Part shown: positions 1 to 7,305 of the stretch, one piece after another
Layout: each line of letters opens with the position of its first letter
How positions within the stretch are numbered: position 1 is the first letter of the stretch
From: Burkholderiaceae bacterium 16
GTDB lineage: Bacteria; Pseudomonadota; Gammaproteobacteria; Burkholderiales; Burkholderiaceae
Length of the DNA stretch: 34,679 nt
Direction of reading: 5' to 3'
NCBI GenBank assembly: GCA_000955785.1
Contig: JYOD01000072.1
Coordinates: forward strand, 1 to 34,679
Translations under genes and position numbers: made by a program
The notes under the pieces: generated by a model
What the model saw: only the letters and a program-made list of their open reading frames with translations
Told to the model about the DNA's origin: nothing
Databases searched by the model: none

Positions 1-143
1 TACTTCTGTATAAGGAGATGGGGAAGACCCTGCCTGATGCAGGCCAGGCTTACTGCGAAGCTTGCAAGAGCACCGGCACGATTGCCAGGTCCGGGCCGGG
101 ATCTTTGGGGAGGGTGCCTGATGCAGCCGATCGAGACAGTTAA
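1..143 (+). CDS. 3' end of a truncated upstream gene, possibly PAAR-like
   Basis: A reading frame is open from the window edge (codons in phase with position 3) to a TAA at 141-143, overlapping the start of the next gene by 23 nt. The visible part contains a CxxC pair in the context YCEACKSTGTI followed by a Gly/Ser-rich stretch. That context reminds me of PAAR-type spike proteins of type VI secretion, which would suit the hydrolase and small membrane protein that follow. Only about 45 residues are visible and the last dozen do not look typical of the family, so the frame may be spurious or shifted. Confidence 0.25.
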   Translation, partial: LLYKEMGKTLPDAGQAYCEACKSTGTIARSGPGSLGRVPDAADRDS

Positions 144-816
144 GGCGCAACATACGCCCGTCGAGGACCGGGCGCCGGCCAAGGTCGATTTGCCGCCGCC
201 GCGCGGCACGCTGTATTGGGGCGGTGCCGGGCTGGACGGCGGATATGTTCAGCCGCTGCTCGATGCGTTCCGGAAGGCGGGGATTGCGCACTGCTTCGCT
301 GGACTGACCCATACCGCCAGCGCAGCCATGCCAGATGGATACGAGTTCGCTGGCACTTTGCTTGATGCCATCCATTCGGGAATGCTGATCCGCTCACGCG
401 ACGACAGCGAGTGGACGATTACGGGGGGCATGGCGGCGGAGGCGCCGCAGTTCAACCTGATCGGTTACAGCTACGGCTCTCTCCTGGCCGCGCAAACCGC
501 ATGGTCATATGCCCGCGCCGGCCACGTGATCGACCATTTGGCACTGGTGGGCTCGCCGATTGAGGCGGGATTCCTTGCGCACCTGCGCAGCCACGAGAAC
601 ATCCGCAAGACCGTCGTTATCAATTTGAAGCAGTTCGGAGACCCGATCTACGCCGGAATGCCTTGGCGCGCGCTGGTCGAATCGGCACCGATGCTAGATA
701 TGCAGATGCTCGCCGGCAAGGGCGAGGGGCACTTCTACTATGCCCATGTTGTGCGAGACAGCCCGAAACGATGGGCTGCACTTGCCGAGCGCGTTGCGGC
801 GGAGGGCCTTAAATGA
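121..816 (+). CDS. alpha/beta-hydrolase-fold (thioesterase/lipase-like) protein
   Basis: Product is 231 aa. The ATG at 121 is chosen because GGGGAGGG lies 6 nt upstream; an in-frame ATG at 37 has no such signal. Residues 115-119 read GYSYG, the GxSxG nucleophile elbow with Ser117, and His204 in a GHFYYAH context is a likely catalytic histidine. The fold order (strand, nucleophile elbow, later His near the C-terminus) suits a serine hydrolase. No signal peptide is visible. The stop overlaps the start of the next gene as ATGA, so the two are coupled. Given the possible PAAR-like tail upstream and a membrane protein downstream, a secreted effector with its immunity partner is one reading; a housekeeping esterase is the alternative. 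The substrate cannot be told from sequence. Confidence 0.6.
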   Translation: MQPIETVKAQHTPVEDRAPAKVDLPPPRGTLYWGGAGLDGGYVQPLLDAFRKAGIAHCFAGLTHTASAAMPDGYEFAGTLLDAIHSGMLIRSRDDSEWTITGGMAAEAPQFNLIGYSYGSLLAAQTAWSYARAGHVIDHLALVGSPIEAGFLAHLRSHENIRKTVVINLKQFGDPIYAGMPWRALVESAPMLDMQMLAGKGEGHFYYAHVVRDSPKRWAALAERVAAEGLK

Positions 817-1100
817 CGTCGCGCACACGGGTCCTGGTGCGCATCGTTGACTGCTTCGCCGTGCTTCTCGCTCTGGATGGGTTCGCCTTTGCCGTTGCCA
901 CCATGCTGACACCGATAACTCGGCGGCAGGTGACTACGGGCGCCCTCGTCGTCTATGCCGCGGTGGCATTCCTTCTGGCTGCCGTGCCGCTGCTGGTGGG
1001 GTTGGTGTTTGTGCTGGTGGCTATGGTCCGGCGGTCCGCTGTCCGCTGGCGCATTCTCAGTTCCTACTGCATCGGGTTCGCGCTGTTCGGCGGGGGGTAG
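813..1100 (+). CDS. small membrane protein coupled to the hydrolase; C-terminus possibly frameshifted
   Basis: Product is 95 aa, starting in the ATGA overlap with the preceding hydrolase stop. Two strong hydrophobic segments lie near residues 10-32 and 45-68, and a third begins near residue 82. The third is cut off by a TAG right after a run of six G (1092-1097). With one more G the frame would continue for about 13 residues (VVFVSEWIAARLP) to a TAG at 1136-1138 and complete a third membrane helix. So the annotated end may be a homopolymer sequencing error, a real mutation or a phase-variable tract. It has no recognisable family. As the coupled partner of a hydrolase it could be an immunity or anchoring protein, but this is inference. 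Confidence 0.5.
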   Translation: MTSRTRVLVRIVDCFAVLLALDGFAFAVATMLTPITRRQVTTGALVVYAAVAFLLAAVPLLVGLVFVLVAMVRRSAVRWRILSSYCIGFALFGGG

Positions 1101-1232
1101 TCTTCGTGTCGGAGTGGATCGCCGCGCGTCTCCCATAGTGAACAAAGCCATTCTTGGCCGAGGATGGTTCGCGTTCCGCCGCCAACTCGATTGCAAGCTG
1201 GCATGGAATGGTCGATACCTGATTCCTTCAAA

Positions 1233-1310
1233 ATGAAAGCGAAGATCCTAACCTTGATTGCCGCGATGCCGGCACTGATGTCGATACTGTATGTCGTGTA
1301 TCGAGTTTAG
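1233..1310 (+). CDS. possible 25-aa single-pass membrane peptide
   Basis: A short frame codes for 25 residues starting MKAKILTLIAAMPALMSILY, with a positively charged start followed by one hydrophobic stretch, which looks like a small membrane protein. No convincing ribosome binding site precedes the ATG (GATTCCTTCAAA). It lies in an otherwise gene-free stretch, so it could be chance. Confidence 0.2.
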   Translation: MKAKILTLIAAMPALMSILYVVYRV

Positions 1311-1551
1311 AACCGCCATGCACCGGAGGTCATGTTGACCTGTGGATTGATTCTCGGCTGACCAGCAACAATACTCCCGGCCCTGTTTCAACAGCGCGAC
1401 ATAGCAAGCCATATTTTTCCATTTCACCGAGGCCCCTCCGAGCCCGCACCACCTCACGCCTGATCCACATCGCTTGAGGTACGGCAGGTCAATACACGCC
1501 GTCCAGGCAAATGTCCGAATCCAGCTAGTCCGGCCCGCCCAACGGAGTAGC
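1311..1551. other. intergenic stretch before the alkylation repair operon
   Basis: No convincing gene is seen here. A frame on the minus strand crosses the stretch but is Cys/Trp-rich, has no ribosome binding site and has no recognisable motif. The promoter of the downstream repair operon should lie here; I could not identify an Ada box with confidence. Confidence 0.4.
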
Positions 1552-3033
1552 ATGCTGGCTATGAAACTCGATCCGGACACCTGCTACAAGGCCGTTGCCT
1601 CGCACGACCGCCGCTTCGACGGGCGCTTTTTCGTGGGCGTGTCGTCCACCGGCGTCTACTGCCGGCCGGTGTGCGCCGTGCGTACACCCAAGCGCGAGAA
1701 CTGCTCCTTCTACGAAACCGCGGCGGCCGCCGAGAAGCAGGGCTTTCGTCCCTGCCTGCGCTGCCGTCCCGAACTGGCACCGGGGCACGGTCTGGCCGAT
1801 CTGTCGGGACGGCTGGCCCAGGAGGCGGCCACGCTGATCGACGATGGCTTCATGGCCGATGCCGGCGTCGCCGCCCTGGCCGCGCGTATCGGCGTCACCG
1901 AGCGCCACCTGCGCCGGCTGTTCGATGCGCAGTTCGGCGTCTCGGTGCTGGAGTACGCACAGACCCAGCGGTTGCTGCTGGCCAAGCGCCTGCTGACGGA
2001 TACCGCGCTGACGGTAACCGATGTGGCGCACGCCGCCGGGTTTGGCAGCGTGCGGCGCTTCAACGATGTGCTCAAGACGCGCTACGGGCTCACGCCGTTG
2101 GCGATGCGCAAGCGCGCCGCCGACAACGTGGCGGACGAACTCGTGTTCGAGCTGGGATACCGCCCGCCGATGGCCTGGGCGGCCTTCCTGCAGTTCCTGG
2201 GAGTGCGGGCGGTGGACGGCATCGAGCAGCTTGCCGATGGCAGCTATGCGCGCACACTGGCGATCGACAGCGGGGGCCGCACGCATCTCGGCTGGCTTCG
2301 GCTGGCGCATTTGGAGCGCCGCCATGTGATCAAGGTCACCTTGTCGGGCTCGCTGGCGCATGTGATTCCGCAAGCGCTGGGGCGCGTGCGGCGCTTGTGC
2401 GACCTGGGTTGCCGGCCCGATGTGGTCGATCAGCACCTGGGGCCTCTGGCGGCCGGGGCGCCCGGCATGCGCCTGCCCGGCGCGGTGGATGGTTTCGAGA
2501 TCGCCGTGCGCGCGGTGGTGGGCCAGGTGATCTCGGTGAAGCATGCCCGCACCCTGCTGGCACGGCTGGCCGAGCGCCATGGCCGCGTGCTGGCGCAGCC
2601 GGCGCCTGCCCTGCGCCTTGCCTTTCCCGACGCCGCCACGCTTGCCGCGGTGACGCCGGAGAGCCTGCGCGAGATCGGCATCCCGCTGGGCAAGGGCCGG
2701 GCCATCCACGCCATCGCCAGCCGCGTGGCGGCTGGCGAACTCAAGCTGGAACCCAGCGCCGCGCCGGAAGACACGCTGGCGCGCCTGCGTGCGATCGACG
2801 GCGTGGGTGACTGGACCGCGCAATACGTGGCCATGCGTGCGCTCGGCTGGCCGGACGCCTTCCCGGGCACCGACTATGTCTTGCGCAAGGTGCTCGGCAT
2901 CGCTACCGTGCGAGGCATGAGCCAGCACGCCGCGCAGTGGGCGCCGTGGCGTGCCTACGCCGCGATCCACCTGTGGCGGCGCCATGAAGACAGCAAGCCG
3001 GGACAAGAAGACAAGGAAAGAGGCGCACCATGA
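1552..3033 (+). CDS. Ada regulatory domain fused to AlkA 3-methyladenine DNA glycosylase
   Basis: Product is 493 aa. The N-terminus is the Ada zinc and methyl-phosphotriester domain, with Cys37, Cys41, Cys68 and Cys71 matching E. coli Ada Cys38/42/69/72 at the same spacing. An AraC-type helix-turn-helix follows (about residues 85-190), then an AlkA N-terminal domain and an HhH-GPD glycosylase domain. The glycosylase carries GVGDWTAQY and a catalytic Asp441 in FPGTDYVLRK, equivalent to AlkA Asp238. The protein should both sense DNA methylation and excise alkylated bases, as known for Ada-AlkA fusions. ATG 1552 has GGAG 4 nt upstream; ATG 1561 is an alternative start. It overlaps the next gene as ATGA, making one operon of direct and excision repair. 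Confidence 0.93.
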   Translation: MLAMKLDPDTCYKAVASHDRRFDGRFFVGVSSTGVYCRPVCAVRTPKRENCSFYETAAAAEKQGFRPCLRCRPELAPGHGLADLSGRLAQEAATLIDDGFMADAGVAALAARIGVTERHLRRLFDAQFGVSVLEYAQTQRLLLAKRLLTDTALTVTDVAHAAGFGSVRRFNDVLKTRYGLTPLAMRKRAADNVADELVFELGYRPPMAWAAFLQFLGVRAVDGIEQLADGSYARTLAIDSGGRTHLGWLRLAHLERRHVIKVTLSGSLAHVIPQALGRVRRLCDLGCRPDVVDQHLGPLAAGAPGMRLPGAVDGFEIAVRAVVGQVISVKHARTLLARLAERHGRVLAQPAPALRLAFPDAATLAAVTPESLREIGIPLGKGRAIHAIASRVAAGELKLEPSAAPEDTLARLRAIDGVGDWTAQYVAMRALGWPDAFPGTDYVLRKVLGIATVRGMSQHAAQWAPWRAYAAIHLWRRHEDSKPGQEDKERGAP

Positions 3034-3566
3034 TTGCATACCGTATCGTTGCCAGCCCGCTGGGCGAAGTCCTGCTGCGCGCCGATGGCGCGCGTTTGAG
3101 CGGACTGTTCTTTGCCGGGCAGAAGTACTACCCGGCGGCGGCCACGCCGGATGCCGATGTACCCGCCGCCGCGAAGCCGGTCTTCGAGCAGGCGGCCGAC
3201 GAGCTGGCCGATTATTTTGCCGAACGCCTGCAGGCCTTCTCGGTGCCCACGATGCTGGCCGGCAGCCCCTTCCAGCGCAGCATCTGGCAAGCGCTGTGCG
3301 AGATCCCGTTCGGCGAGACCACGTCCTATGGCGAACTCGCTGCCGGGCTCGGGCTCCCACCCACCCACGCCCGCGCGGTAGGCGGCGCGGTGGGGCGCAA
3401 CCCCTTGTCGGTGATCGTGCCCTGCCACCGGGTGCTGGGCGCCAGTGGCGACCTGACCGGATACGCCGGCGGCACCGACCGCAAGCGCGCGCTGCTCAGG
3501 CTGGAGGGCACGGCCGCGGCAATGGCGCTGCCCATCCTGCGCCAGTCAGCGTTGGCGTTTGAGTGA
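3030..3566 (+). CDS. ogt: methylated-DNA--[protein]-cysteine S-methyltransferase
   Basis: Product is 178 aa, the usual Ogt length. It accepts alkyl groups from O6-alkylguanine in a suicide reaction. The active-site motif PCHRV places the acceptor at Cys132. The winged-helix part with SPFQRSIWQALCEIPFGETT (residues 79-98) and the G(Y/F)AGG motif follow the family pattern. Its ATG overlaps the stop of the Ada-AlkA gene (ATGA), so translation is probably coupled and both are likely induced together by methylated Ada. The split of the classic Ada protein into an Ada-AlkA fusion plus a separate methyltransferase is a known arrangement. Confidence 0.95.
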   Translation: MIAYRIVASPLGEVLLRADGARLSGLFFAGQKYYPAAATPDADVPAAAKPVFEQAADELADYFAERLQAFSVPTMLAGSPFQRSIWQALCEIPFGETTSYGELAAGLGLPPTHARAVGGAVGRNPLSVIVPCHRVLGASGDLTGYAGGTDRKRALLRLEGTAAAMALPILRQSALAFE

Positions 3567-3613
3567 GCGGGCACGGCGCAAGCGCTGCCGCGCAAGTTGG
3601 CGAGAGGATACCG

Positions 3614-4222
3614 ATGGCGCGCCTGTTCGTGGCAATCGAAATCCCGCAGGCGCTCGCCGGCGCGCTGCTCGCGCGCGTGCCCCGCGTGGCGGGTATCCGG
3701 CCGGCGACGCTGAACCAGATCCACCTCACGCTGCATTTCCTCGGTGAGCAGGACGAAGCCGCGGCGATACGCATCGAGCTGGCGCTGGGGACGGTGTCAT
3801 GCGCGGCCTTTGCGCTCACCGTGAAAGAGGCAGGCTATTTTCGCGGCCGGCGCGCGAGCGTGCTGTGGGCGGGGTTGGAGTCCAACGCGGCGCTGGATGA
3901 TTTGTACGCGGGCGTGGAGCGGGCTCTGGCCGGGAACGGTATCGGCATGGATATTGGGCATGATGAGAACAACGCGATGCCGGACTCTGGCTCACGGCCT
4001 CAGGCGCGCTTCCATCCGCATATCACGCTGGCCCGTTGCGCGCCCGCCGTGGCGCACACCACGCTGCAGGCATGGCGCGGCTCACAGTCCGGGCTGGTGT
4101 GCGAGCCGTTCCACGTCGATCGCTTCATCCTGTATCAAAGCCACCTCCTTCCCGGTGGCGCGCAGCATGTGTGCCGGCGCGCCTATGCGCTGAATGCGAG
4201 CGAGGATCCGCCGGCAGGCTGA
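3614..4222 (+). CDS. thpR: RNA 2',3'-cyclic phosphodiesterase (LigT family)
   Basis: Product is 202 aa. Two HxTx motifs define the 2H phosphoesterase family: HLTL at residues 37-40 and HITL at 136-139. Members hydrolyse 2',3'-cyclic phosphate RNA ends, and E. coli ThpR can also join tRNA halves. The start at ATG 3614 is preceded by AGAGG at 7 nt and gives the typical MARLFVAIEIP beginning; a GTG at 3563 would only add a non-conserved leader. It lies 47 nt after ogt on the same strand and is probably co-transcribed with the alkylation repair genes. An insert near residues 111-130 is longer than in some relatives and looks like a flexible loop. Confidence 0.9.
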   Translation: MARLFVAIEIPQALAGALLARVPRVAGIRPATLNQIHLTLHFLGEQDEAAAIRIELALGTVSCAAFALTVKEAGYFRGRRASVLWAGLESNAALDDLYAGVERALAGNGIGMDIGHDENNAMPDSGSRPQARFHPHITLARCAPAVAHTTLQAWRGSQSGLVCEPFHVDRFILYQSHLLPGGAQHVCRRAYALNASEDPPAG

Positions 4223-4243
4223 TGGCGCATTCGGCTCAAGCCG

Positions 4244-4882
4244 TCAGGCCAGGTTGCTCAGGCCAAGCGCAAGGCCCAGCCCAAGCAGCGCCGAGCCAAT
4301 CACGCGGTCCAGCACACGCTGTCGCTTCAGCATCGCGGTGCGCAGCGCGGGCGTGGTGAAGCAGCATGCAATCAGCTCGAACCAGACCAGGTGCGCCAGC
4401 GACATGAACAAGCCATAGCCGAACTGCACGGACAGCGGCGTTTGCGTGTTCACCACCTGCGTATAGGTGCTGACCACGAACAGCGTGGTCTTGGGATTGA
4501 GCGCATTGGTGAGAAAGCCCATCTTGAACGCGCCGGACGAGGTCAGGGCAGGAATGCCCCCATCCGCCGCGAGCGGCGCCGCGCTGGTGTCCGGCACGCG
4601 CTTGCGCAAGGTCTGGATGCCAATCCAGATCAGGTAGGCGGCGCCGAGGATCTTGACCACCGTCAGCAGGCCATGCGCGTGCTCCATCAGCAGCGCCACG
4701 CCGAACATCGTGTAGAAGACGTGCACCTGCACGCCCAGCGCGATGCCGAGCGCGCAAAGCAGCCCGGCCCTGCGGCCATGCAGATAGCTGTTGCGCATCA
4801 CCATGGCGAAGTCGGGGCCGGGGCTGATGACGGCCAGCACGGTGATGGTGGCGACGGCCAGGAGTTCGGTGAGGGGATGCAT
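4244..4882 (-). CDS. LysE/RhtB-family amino acid exporter
   Basis: Product is 212 aa with six hydrophobic segments. Near the N-terminus is ISPGPDFAMVMRNS, the signature loop of the RhtB/LysE family, and NPKTTLFVVSTYTQV in the middle matches the conserved N-P-K element. The family exports amino acids such as threonine, homoserine lactone or lysine through the inner membrane. The start ATG at 4882 gives the usual MHPLTELLAVATITV beginning. It is divergent from a LysR gene 157 bp away, which probably controls it. The exact substrate is not predictable. Confidence 0.88.
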   Translation of the reverse strand: MHPLTELLAVATITVLAVISPGPDFAMVMRNSYLHGRRAGLLCALGIALGVQVHVFYTMFGVALLMEHAHGLLTVVKILGAAYLIWIGIQTLRKRVPDTSAAPLAADGGIPALTSSGAFKMGFLTNALNPKTTLFVVSTYTQVVNTQTPLSVQFGYGLFMSLAHLVWFELIACCFTTPALRTAMLKRQRVLDRVIGSALLGLGLALGLSNLA

Positions 4883-5007
4883 ATCGTGTGAGTATCTCTG
4901 ACGGGGATGGGCGAGGAGCCTTGCGGCCTGTGGTTGGAACCAGGACAGGAGTGCCGCTATTTTCAGAGTCCACGTGGTGCGCCACAACCGATTTATACTC
5001 GTGCAAA

Positions 5008-5024
5008 TCAGTGAGAAAAACTGA
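5008..5024. promoter_or_regulatory. candidate LysR operator between lysE-like and lysR genes
   Basis: TCAGT and ACTGA form an interrupted dyad with 7 nt between the arms, 16 bp before the LysR start and about 125 bp upstream of the exporter. Spacing and place suit a LysR autoregulatory site, but it is short and partly A-rich. Confidence 0.35.
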
Positions 5025-5039
5025 CAAATCGAGGCGATC

Positions 5040-6005
5040 ATGCACTGGCTGGGCGGGATACGTTTTTTCGAGGCGGCGGCGCGGCACCAGAGCTTCATGC
5101 GGGCTGCCGACGAACTGCACCTGACCCACGGCGCGGTCAGCCGGCAGATTCGCCAATTGGAGGAGGCGCTCGGCGTGGCGTTGTTCGAGCGGCGTAACCG
5201 GGCCGTCTTCCTGACCGAGTCCGGACGCATCCTGCATGCCGCCGCCACGCAGTCGCTGGAAGTCCTGGCCACGGCGGCCGAGCGCATCCGAGCGCACGGG
5301 CAGCACAAGGCGCTGGTGCTGTCATGCGAACCCACCATTGCCATGCGCTGGCTGATTCCCCGCCTGCCGCGCTTTGCCGAGGCGCATCCGGACGTGACGC
5401 TGCACCTGATGGCCGCCGGGGGGCCGGTCGACTTCGCCCGCAGCGGCGTGGACCTTGCGCTGCGCCGCAACGATTTCCACTTCGGCACGCATCTGCACGC
5501 ATGCGAGATTGCCGAGGAATGGGTGGGCGTGGTGTGCCGCGCCGGCACACCGACGGCGCGGGCGCCGGCCTTGAGTTCGCTCGCCCGCCTGCACACGCGC
5601 TCACGTCCCGATGCCTGGCAGCGCTGGGCCCGGGCGGCCGGCAGCACGCAGCGCTTCGGCGCGGATGCCTGGTATGAGCATTTCTACCTGACCATCCAGG
5701 CCGCCGCGGCCGGGCTTGGCTGCGCCATCGCCTCGCGCCTGATGGTGGCCGACGAGATGGCCGATGGCCGCATCGCCGCGCCGCGTGGGTTCGTGCGCGA
5801 CGGCTCGTCCTACCACCTGCTCTCGCCGGTGGCGTTCGAGCGCGACGAGCGGTGCCGCGCAGTCCGCGACTGGCTGTGCCAGGAGGCGCAAGCGTCGCTC
5901 GGCGCGGACCCGGCCACCATGGCAGCCGCGCAGGCGGGCATGGCAAATGGCCGCCGCCGCGGCAAGAGCGCAACGGACCAGGGGCGGCGTGCAAAGGCAT
6001 CCTAG
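5040..6005 (+). CDS. LysR-family transcriptional regulator (GcvA-like)
   Basis: Product is 321 aa. The N-terminal winged helix-turn-helix spans about residues 3-62 (FFEAAARHQSFMRAADELHL then THGAVSRQIRQLEE), followed by the substrate-binding domain (about 90-295) with the GcvA-type DLALRRND segment. The last 25 residues are Arg/Ala-rich and probably disordered. GAGG lies 5-8 nt before the ATG. It is divergent from a LysE-type exporter, a frequent pairing in which the LysR protein activates export in response to the amino acid. The effector is unknown. Confidence 0.9.
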   Translation: MHWLGGIRFFEAAARHQSFMRAADELHLTHGAVSRQIRQLEEALGVALFERRNRAVFLTESGRILHAAATQSLEVLATAAERIRAHGQHKALVLSCEPTIAMRWLIPRLPRFAEAHPDVTLHLMAAGGPVDFARSGVDLALRRNDFHFGTHLHACEIAEEWVGVVCRAGTPTARAPALSSLARLHTRSRPDAWQRWARAAGSTQRFGADAWYEHFYLTIQAAAAGLGCAIASRLMVADEMADGRIAAPRGFVRDGSSYHLLSPVAFERDERCRAVRDWLCQEAQASLGADPATMAAAQAGMANGRRRGKSATDQGRRAKAS

Positions 6006-6056
6006 ATCACAGGCCGGCAAAGCCCGGCGAGTCCGCGCGGATCGCCGATGCGTAAA

Positions 6057-6070
6057 CCCGCCCGGGCGGG
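6057..6070 (-). terminator. 14-bp GC palindrome, possible weak terminator
   Basis: CCCGCCCGGGCGGG is a perfect palindrome 52 bp after the LysR stop. On the minus strand it is followed by only three T, and there is no T run on the plus strand, so termination is uncertain. Confidence 0.25.
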
Positions 6071-6183
6071 CTACCCCACGGAAGTCTGTCTCAAGTTTTG
6101 CCACACTCCGCCGTTGTCGAAACAAGAGCTTGCACAGCGGCGGGCGCCGCCCTTAACATGCGGCGCTGGCCGCTCGCAACCCC

Positions 6184-6204
6184 GGTTGCATTTCGATTGC
6201 AACC
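6184..6204. promoter_or_regulatory. inverted repeat upstream of ycgR-like gene
   Basis: GGTTGCA and TGCAACC form a perfect 7-bp inverted repeat with a 7-nt spacer, about 80 bp upstream of the PilZ gene. It could be an operator for that gene. No sigma-28 promoter was recognised with confidence in 6006-6285; apart from this and the palindrome at 6057-6070 I see nothing else in the stretch. Confidence 0.35.
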
Positions 6205-6285
6205 CGGTAAGCGGGCAGCCCGAATTCCCCGTCGCAAGCCAGTCTGGCGCGACGCAGGCCTCTCTCAGACGTTTGCGTGATTTTC

Positions 6286-7035
6286 ATGAGTCTCCAAGAT
6301 TCCCCGGAGCAATCCGAGCTTGACGCCGGCGCGTTGCCAGACGACCGCTATCGCCTTACCCATTCCTCGCAGATCGGCACGGTGCTGCGCGACCTTGCCT
6401 GGCAGAAGTGCAGCCTGAACGTGCGTGCGCGTACCGCCCACGAGATGGTCACCACCGTGCTGCATGTGGACCCGGCCAGCCGCACTTTTGTCTTCGACTG
6501 GTGCCGCACCGAGCCCGAGCGCGAAGCGTTGCTGGCTTCCAGCGAGAATGCCTTTTCGGCGTCCCTGCGCGGCGTGCCGGTGAACTTCATCATCGGTACC
6601 CCCGAGACCACCCAGTTCAAGGGCGGCCCGGCCTTCTCCGCGCCGTTCCCGGAGAAGCTCTACCACTTCCAGCGCCGCCGCCATTTCCGCGCGCGCACGC
6701 TGGTGACCAAGGGCTACGTCTGCACCATCAAGATGAGCGACGGCACCGTGCTCACGCTCGATATTGCCGATCTCTCGCTTTCGGGTGTCGGCTTGCGCTC
6801 CAAGACCGTGGATGCCACGAAGTTGCCTGTCGGCACCACGATCCCGGGCGTGCAGCTGGATTTCGGCGCGCTGGGCAAGCTCGCCCTGAGCCTGCAAGTG
6901 GTGGGCCACTGGCTCGCCGGGCACAATGACAGCGCCATCCACCATTTCGGCTGTGCCTTCTCCAATCTCGATGGCCGCATGGAGAACTTCCTGCAGCGCC
7001 TGGTGTTCGCGCTGGAACTAGCCAGCCGGGGTTGA
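6286..7035 (+). CDS. YcgR-like flagellar brake protein with PilZ domain
   Basis: Product is 249 aa, the usual YcgR length. The N-terminal half (about residues 20-115) is the YcgR domain. The C-terminal half is a PilZ c-di-GMP receptor, with RRHFR (RxxxR) near residue 130 and DLSLSG (DxSxxG) near residue 165; both motifs are complete, so c-di-GMP binding is expected. YcgR proteins slow flagellar rotation when c-di-GMP rises. ATG 6286 was chosen over an upstream GTG at 6277, and neither has a strong ribosome binding site. A diguanylate cyclase gene, now frameshifted, lies 1.4 kb downstream. Confidence 0.88.
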   Translation: MSLQDSPEQSELDAGALPDDRYRLTHSSQIGTVLRDLAWQKCSLNVRARTAHEMVTTVLHVDPASRTFVFDWCRTEPEREALLASSENAFSASLRGVPVNFIIGTPETTQFKGGPAFSAPFPEKLYHFQRRRHFRARTLVTKGYVCTIKMSDGTVLTLDIADLSLSGVGLRSKTVDATKLPVGTTIPGVQLDFGALGKLALSLQVVGHWLAGHNDSAIHHFGCAFSNLDGRMENFLQRLVFALELASRG

Positions 7036-7203
7036 ACGACGCTTGCCGCACGCAGCGCCGTTCGCTGACGGCGCGCGCCGGCCGGCTGCCTCGCCATGCC
7101 GGCATTGCCCGCCGGTGTCTTCCCGATTCTTGTCTTTCCTTCCAAGCATGTCTCCGGCCCGGCAGCCTGGCTGCCAGGGTCCGCCGCTTTGCGCCGATTC
7201 GCT

Positions 7204-7227
7204 AAATTTTGCGTATCCGCAAAATTT
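7204..7227. promoter_or_regulatory. perfect 10-bp inverted repeat upstream of flavoprotein gene
   Basis: AAATTTTGCG and CGCAAAATTT are separated by TATC. The AT-rich dyad stands out in GC-rich surroundings, about 80 bp before the oxidoreductase start, and has no following T run. An operator for an unidentified regulator is the likely reading. Nothing else is recognised in 7036-7305. Confidence 0.5.
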
Positions 7228-7305
7228 GGGTTACGCTTGCCGACATCGGATCTGCCGCTGAGGGGCTTCCCGCAACGGCGCACGCTTGGATGAAGGAGGG
7301 CTTCG

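Noticed and set aside
1525..3360. Long minus-strand open frame (about 600 codons) opposite the repair operon
   Set aside because: High-GC mirror frame, Arg/His/Gln-rich, no motif; the plus strand has three clearly recognised genes.
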